A program made the position numbers and the translations under genes. Shown here piece by piece: positions 27,814-30,146 of a stretch of DNA of 30,146 bases. Source of the stretch: a virus; the IMG/VR virus record IMGVR_UViG_3300032288_001261, positions 1-30,146 of that record; one strand, written 5' to 3'. Each line of letters opens with the position of its first letter. The first letter of the stretch is position 1. The notes under the pieces are model-generated. The model was not told where the DNA came from. It did no database searches and saw nothing but the letters and a program-made list of their open reading frames with translations.

Positions 27814-28661
27814 TTCTTGAAGACGGACATAGTACTGAATACTTACTTAACTACCGGGATGGTAACATAGGTAAAGGTCTTGGAATAGGTTGCCGACTTG
27901 ATGAGTATTTGTTGTTTAAGAGAAAGCAGTTAAATATAGTTTTAGGACACGATAACGTTGGTAAGTCTTATTGGATGGAATGGTATTTTTTAATGTTAGC
28001 TTACAAGCATCGTTTGAAATTCGTGTTGTGGATGGGTGAAAATTCAAGCGGTCAGGTTATGCGTGATTTTATACAAATGTTTTCGGGTAAACGATTTAAT
28101 GAACTAACAAAAAACGAAATAGTAGGCTACCAGCATCGAATTGAAAAATACTTTAAGTTTGTCAGCAACGAAAAAATGTATACACCAAAGGAACTTTTAA
28201 CTATTATTGAAGACTCAGGTTGTGACGTTGGCTTTATTGACCCATTCACGGGACTTAATAGAGGTATGCAGCACTCGGACAATTACGAGTTCCTAAATTA
28301 CACACGTGACTTTTGTAACCGAACTGGAAAAACTTTGTACATCTCAACACACCCAACCTCAGAAAGTGGGCGAACTTCAATGCTATACCCACAAGACCAC
28401 CATTGGTTTGGTCATTTGAAGCCACCATTGAAGGCACACATTGAAGGAGGTAAACCATTTTTGAATAGGTGCGACGATATGATTGTTATTCACAGATTAG
28501 TTAAACACGAAACAATGAAGTATTCGACAATGATTGAAGTGGAAAAAATTAAAGACCGGGATACTGGCGGTCAGGTGACAGAGTTAAATTCACCTTTGTT
28601 GTTTGATTACAATAACGGACTTGGATTTATGTTTGATGGTATTAACCCACTAAAACGATAA
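27810..28661 (+). CDS. RecA/DnaB-like replicative helicase ATPase, 283 aa
   Basis: RecA-fold motor: Walker A GHDNVGKS at 46-53, E77 in WMGENS after the second strand, Walker B ending FIDPF (D144), and the STHP strand (YISTHPTS). The N-terminal domain of DnaB is absent, so it resembles the short helicase parts of T7-type or Gp4-like proteins. It follows the loader-type gene in an ATGA overlap and presumably unwinds phage DNA. No primase zinc finger is visible in the window. Confidence 0.78.
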   Translation: MILEDGHSTEYLLNYRDGNIGKGLGIGCRLDEYLLFKRKQLNIVLGHDNVGKSYWMEWYFLMLAYKHRLKFVLWMGENSSGQVMRDFIQMFSGKRFNELTKNEIVGYQHRIEKYFKFVSNEKMYTPKELLTIIEDSGCDVGFIDPFTGLNRGMQHSDNYEFLNYTRDFCNRTGKTLYISTHPTSESGRTSMLYPQDHHWFGHLKPPLKAHIEGGKPFLNRCDDMIVIHRLVKHETMKYSTMIEVEKIKDRDTGGQVTELNSPLLFDYNNGLGFMFDGINPLKR

Positions 28662-28664
28662 ACA

Positions 28665-28919
28665 ATGGATAAACAGATAGCAGTAAGCCTCGCTTACATT
28701 AACCTGAACAGCACTATTAACAAACTACTCTTCAGGCTTCAGAGAGAGCCACAGAAAAAAGTAGGTATTGACCAGCAGATAGAGGACTTGGATTTTGTAC
28801 GTGAGGTCATTCGTTTTTTAGACGCAGACAACAAAGCACTACACAAGCGAAACACGGAACTAGAATTGAGACTATTGAAAGCCATTGAAGAGAATAACGA
28901 ATTAAAGAAGCTTATATGA
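28665..28919 (+). CDS. Hypothetical coiled-coil protein, 84 aa
   Basis: Begins MDKQIAVSLAYINLNSTI; residues about 35-84 form a heptad-rich, charged coiled coil (DFVREVIRFLDADNKALHKRNTELELRLLKAIEENNELKK). It lies between helicase and methyltransferase, three bases after the former and in ATGA overlap with the latter. Unknown role. Confidence 0.65.
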   Translation: MDKQIAVSLAYINLNSTINKLLFRLQREPQKKVGIDQQIEDLDFVREVIRFLDADNKALHKRNTELELRLLKAIEENNELKKLI

Positions 28920-29557
28920 AAATAACAGATAAAATAGAAATAACAAACGAAGACAATATGGATTTAATGGCTCGCTATCCTGATAAGTATTTCAATTTGG
29001 CAATAGTTGACCCTCCTTATGGAATAGGTGCCAATAAAATGACATTAGGAAACGGAAAGAAAAAGATTTATAGAGGCGTAAATGATTGGGATAAAACAAT
29101 TCCTAATAAGGAATATTTTGATGAGTTATTTAGAGTGTCTAAGAATCAGATTGTTTGGGGTGGTAATTACATGACCGAGTTTTTAAAGCCAACTTCCTCT
29201 TGGTTGTTTTGGGATAAAGGAACAGGTGAAAATGACTTTGCTGATGGTGAGTTAGCTTGGAGCAGTTTTGGAGGTGCGTTAAGAAAGTTAACTAAGTCTT
29301 GGGTTGGTGCAAATGCAAAAGACGAAAGTGAACGTATGCACCCTACTCAAAAACCTATTTATCTTTACAAATGGATTCTTGATAAATACGCAAATCAAGG
29401 AAATAAAATACTTGACACGCATTTAGGAAGCGGAAGTATTGCAATAGCTTGTCACGATTACGGATTTGAATTAACGGCTTGTGAATTGGATGCTGAATAC
29501 TACGAAAAGGCGGTACAAAGAATTAAAAACCACGTTTCACAACAAAAACTATTTTAA
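28916..29557 (+). CDS. DNA adenine methyltransferase (N4/N6, beta-class order), 213 aa
   Basis: Motif IV DPPY at 32-35 precedes motif I DTHLGSGS at 167-174, giving the beta order. HPTQKP at 142-147 matches the family's conserved loop. DPPY is used by N6-adenine (and some N4-cytosine) enzymes. No restriction endonuclease is adjacent, so it is probably an orphan enzyme that protects phage DNA or marks its own sites. The target sequence cannot be read from the protein. Confidence 0.82.
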   Translation: MKITDKIEITNEDNMDLMARYPDKYFNLAIVDPPYGIGANKMTLGNGKKKIYRGVNDWDKTIPNKEYFDELFRVSKNQIVWGGNYMTEFLKPTSSWLFWDKGTGENDFADGELAWSSFGGALRKLTKSWVGANAKDESERMHPTQKPIYLYKWILDKYANQGNKILDTHLGSGSIAIACHDYGFELTACELDAEYYEKAVQRIKNHVSQQKLF

Positions 29558-29558
29558 T

Positions 29559-30086
29559 ATGAAAACACGAAAATGTAAAAACTGCAAAGAACCATTTATC
29601 CCGTGGAACTCATTGCAGAAATACTGCTTAAAAAATTATTGCGTCTCAGTAATGATTGAAGAGGCAAAACAAAAGGAATGGGCAAAGCGTAAAGCAAAGA
29701 TGAAAGCCGACTTGATGACCGCGAGTGATTACAAAAAGTTAGCGCAGACCGTGTTTAACCAGTACATTCGACTTCGCGACAAAGACTTAAATTGCATTTC
29801 GTGTGACAAACCCGCCAAGAAAGCCAACGCTGGACATTATTTTAGTCAAGGCGGACATTCAAACGTAAGGTTTCACGAAGACAACGTACACCTTCAATGT
29901 GAGCATTGTAATAGTTTCCTTTCCGGGAATCTTTTAAACTATCAAATCGGTATAGAAAAACGAATTGGAGGGCAAAGATTACTCGCGTTGCACGAACAAG
30001 CGCATATTTATAAAAAATTTACCATCGAAGAACTCAAAGAAATCATTGCAACCTACAAAGAGAAAGTTCGTATATTAAAAAAATAG
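29559..30086 (+). CDS. ninG: NinG (Rap)-like recombination endonuclease, 175 aa
   Basis: Start at 29559 (MKTRKCKNCKEPFIPW) gives the conserved N-terminus; an upstream ATG at 29481 would lie inside the methyltransferase. Zinc-binding Cys sit at 6, 9, 23 and 28, and the C-terminal half has the HNH-like cluster C79, C82, H93, H111, C114 and C117 (CISCDKP, AGHYFSQGG, VHLQCEHCNSF). NinG cuts branched recombination intermediates in lambda. It ends the early unit, next to the recombination and methylation genes. Its last 63 bases are the copy at 1-63. Confidence 0.85.
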   Translation: MKTRKCKNCKEPFIPWNSLQKYCLKNYCVSVMIEEAKQKEWAKRKAKMKADLMTASDYKKLAQTVFNQYIRLRDKDLNCISCDKPAKKANAGHYFSQGGHSNVRFHEDNVHLQCEHCNSFLSGNLLNYQIGIEKRIGGQRLLALHEQAHIYKKFTIEELKEIIATYKEKVRILKK

Positions 30087-30146
30087 TATATTTGCCCTAT
30101 GTACAGAATGCTTCGCAACCTATTGCGGTTAAATATTGTTAAATTG
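30024..30146. repeat. Terminal direct repeat, right copy (assembly overlap)
   Basis: Identical to 1-123; see there. It covers the 3' end of ninG, a second view of the -7 box (30087-30094) and the first 48 bases of the small ORF that is complete at 76-204. Confidence 0.95.
30099..30146 (+). CDS. 5' part of small basic protein (copy of 76-123)
   Basis: First 16 codons of the 42-aa ORF, cut by the window end. Not a separate gene. Confidence 0.6.
   Translation, partial: MYRMLRNLLRLNIVKL

Noticed and set aside
1-30146. tRNA genes, CRISPR arrays, insertion sequences, integrase
   Set aside because: No cloverleaf-like segments in the gaps, no spaced repeats, no transposase or recombinase motifs in any frame examined.

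Overview
The window is one complete small tailed-phage genome that was opened at an arbitrary point. Bases 1-123 are repeated exactly at 30024-30146, inside an otherwise intact ninG-like gene. The sequence therefore closes into a circle of 30,023 bp. It is AT-rich, has no convincing Shine-Dalgarno sites (starts sit in A-rich contexts such as AAAATG), and carries TAnnTTTG promoter boxes. These features, together with protein families typical of flavobacterial phages, point to a Bacteroidota (Flavobacterium-like) host. A virulent siphovirus-like particle is most likely: there is a tape measure and a tail tube, but I see no sheath, integrase or CI-type repressor.

Layout. 76-2709: tightly overlapping small genes, a sigma-like helix-turn-helix protein and a HAD-domain protein. 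2696-4250: small and large terminase. 4281-9141: three tail-tip/fibre proteins. 9173-13502: tape measure, a terminator-like protein carrying a lectin-like domain, and a gp10-like completion protein. 13499-14777: two overlapping genes on the minus strand, probably paralogous tail chaperones. 14838-16770: protease-scaffold and major capsid protein, closed by a terminator. 16845-17357: tail tube, closed by two tandem terminators. 17505-19672: an unknown structural protein, portal and head-tail connector. 19669-20968: lysis cassette (holin, unimolecular spanin, M15 endolysin). 20971-21753: DnaQ-like exonuclease and a strong UUCG terminator. 21878-30086: early/replication region from a consensus Bacteroidota promoter, with many microproteins, a DnaA-domain-IV-like protein, ERF annealase and YqaJ exonuclease, a lipoprotein, an SSB-like protein, a structured non-coding segment, a replication initiator/loader, a RecA/DnaB-like helicase, an adenine methyltransferase and NinG.

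How it works together. The early region supplies replication (initiator, helicase, SSB), recombination (ERF, YqaJ, NinG) and DNA modification. The late genes are unusually ordered: portal, capsid and tube lie far downstream of the terminase, with the tail tip and tape measure in between. A sequence of the form AAACACGAATSAAAA, in two cases followed by TACTATTSTAA, precedes several structural genes and could be a late control element. Most genes are translationally coupled through ATGA or TAATG overlaps. Things most worth checking are the structured gap at 26872-26946, the inverted paralogous chaperone pair with a possible +1 frameshift site, exact short repeats marking gene boundaries in the early region, and several domain fusions. 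All functions are read by eye from motifs and context; no database search was run.
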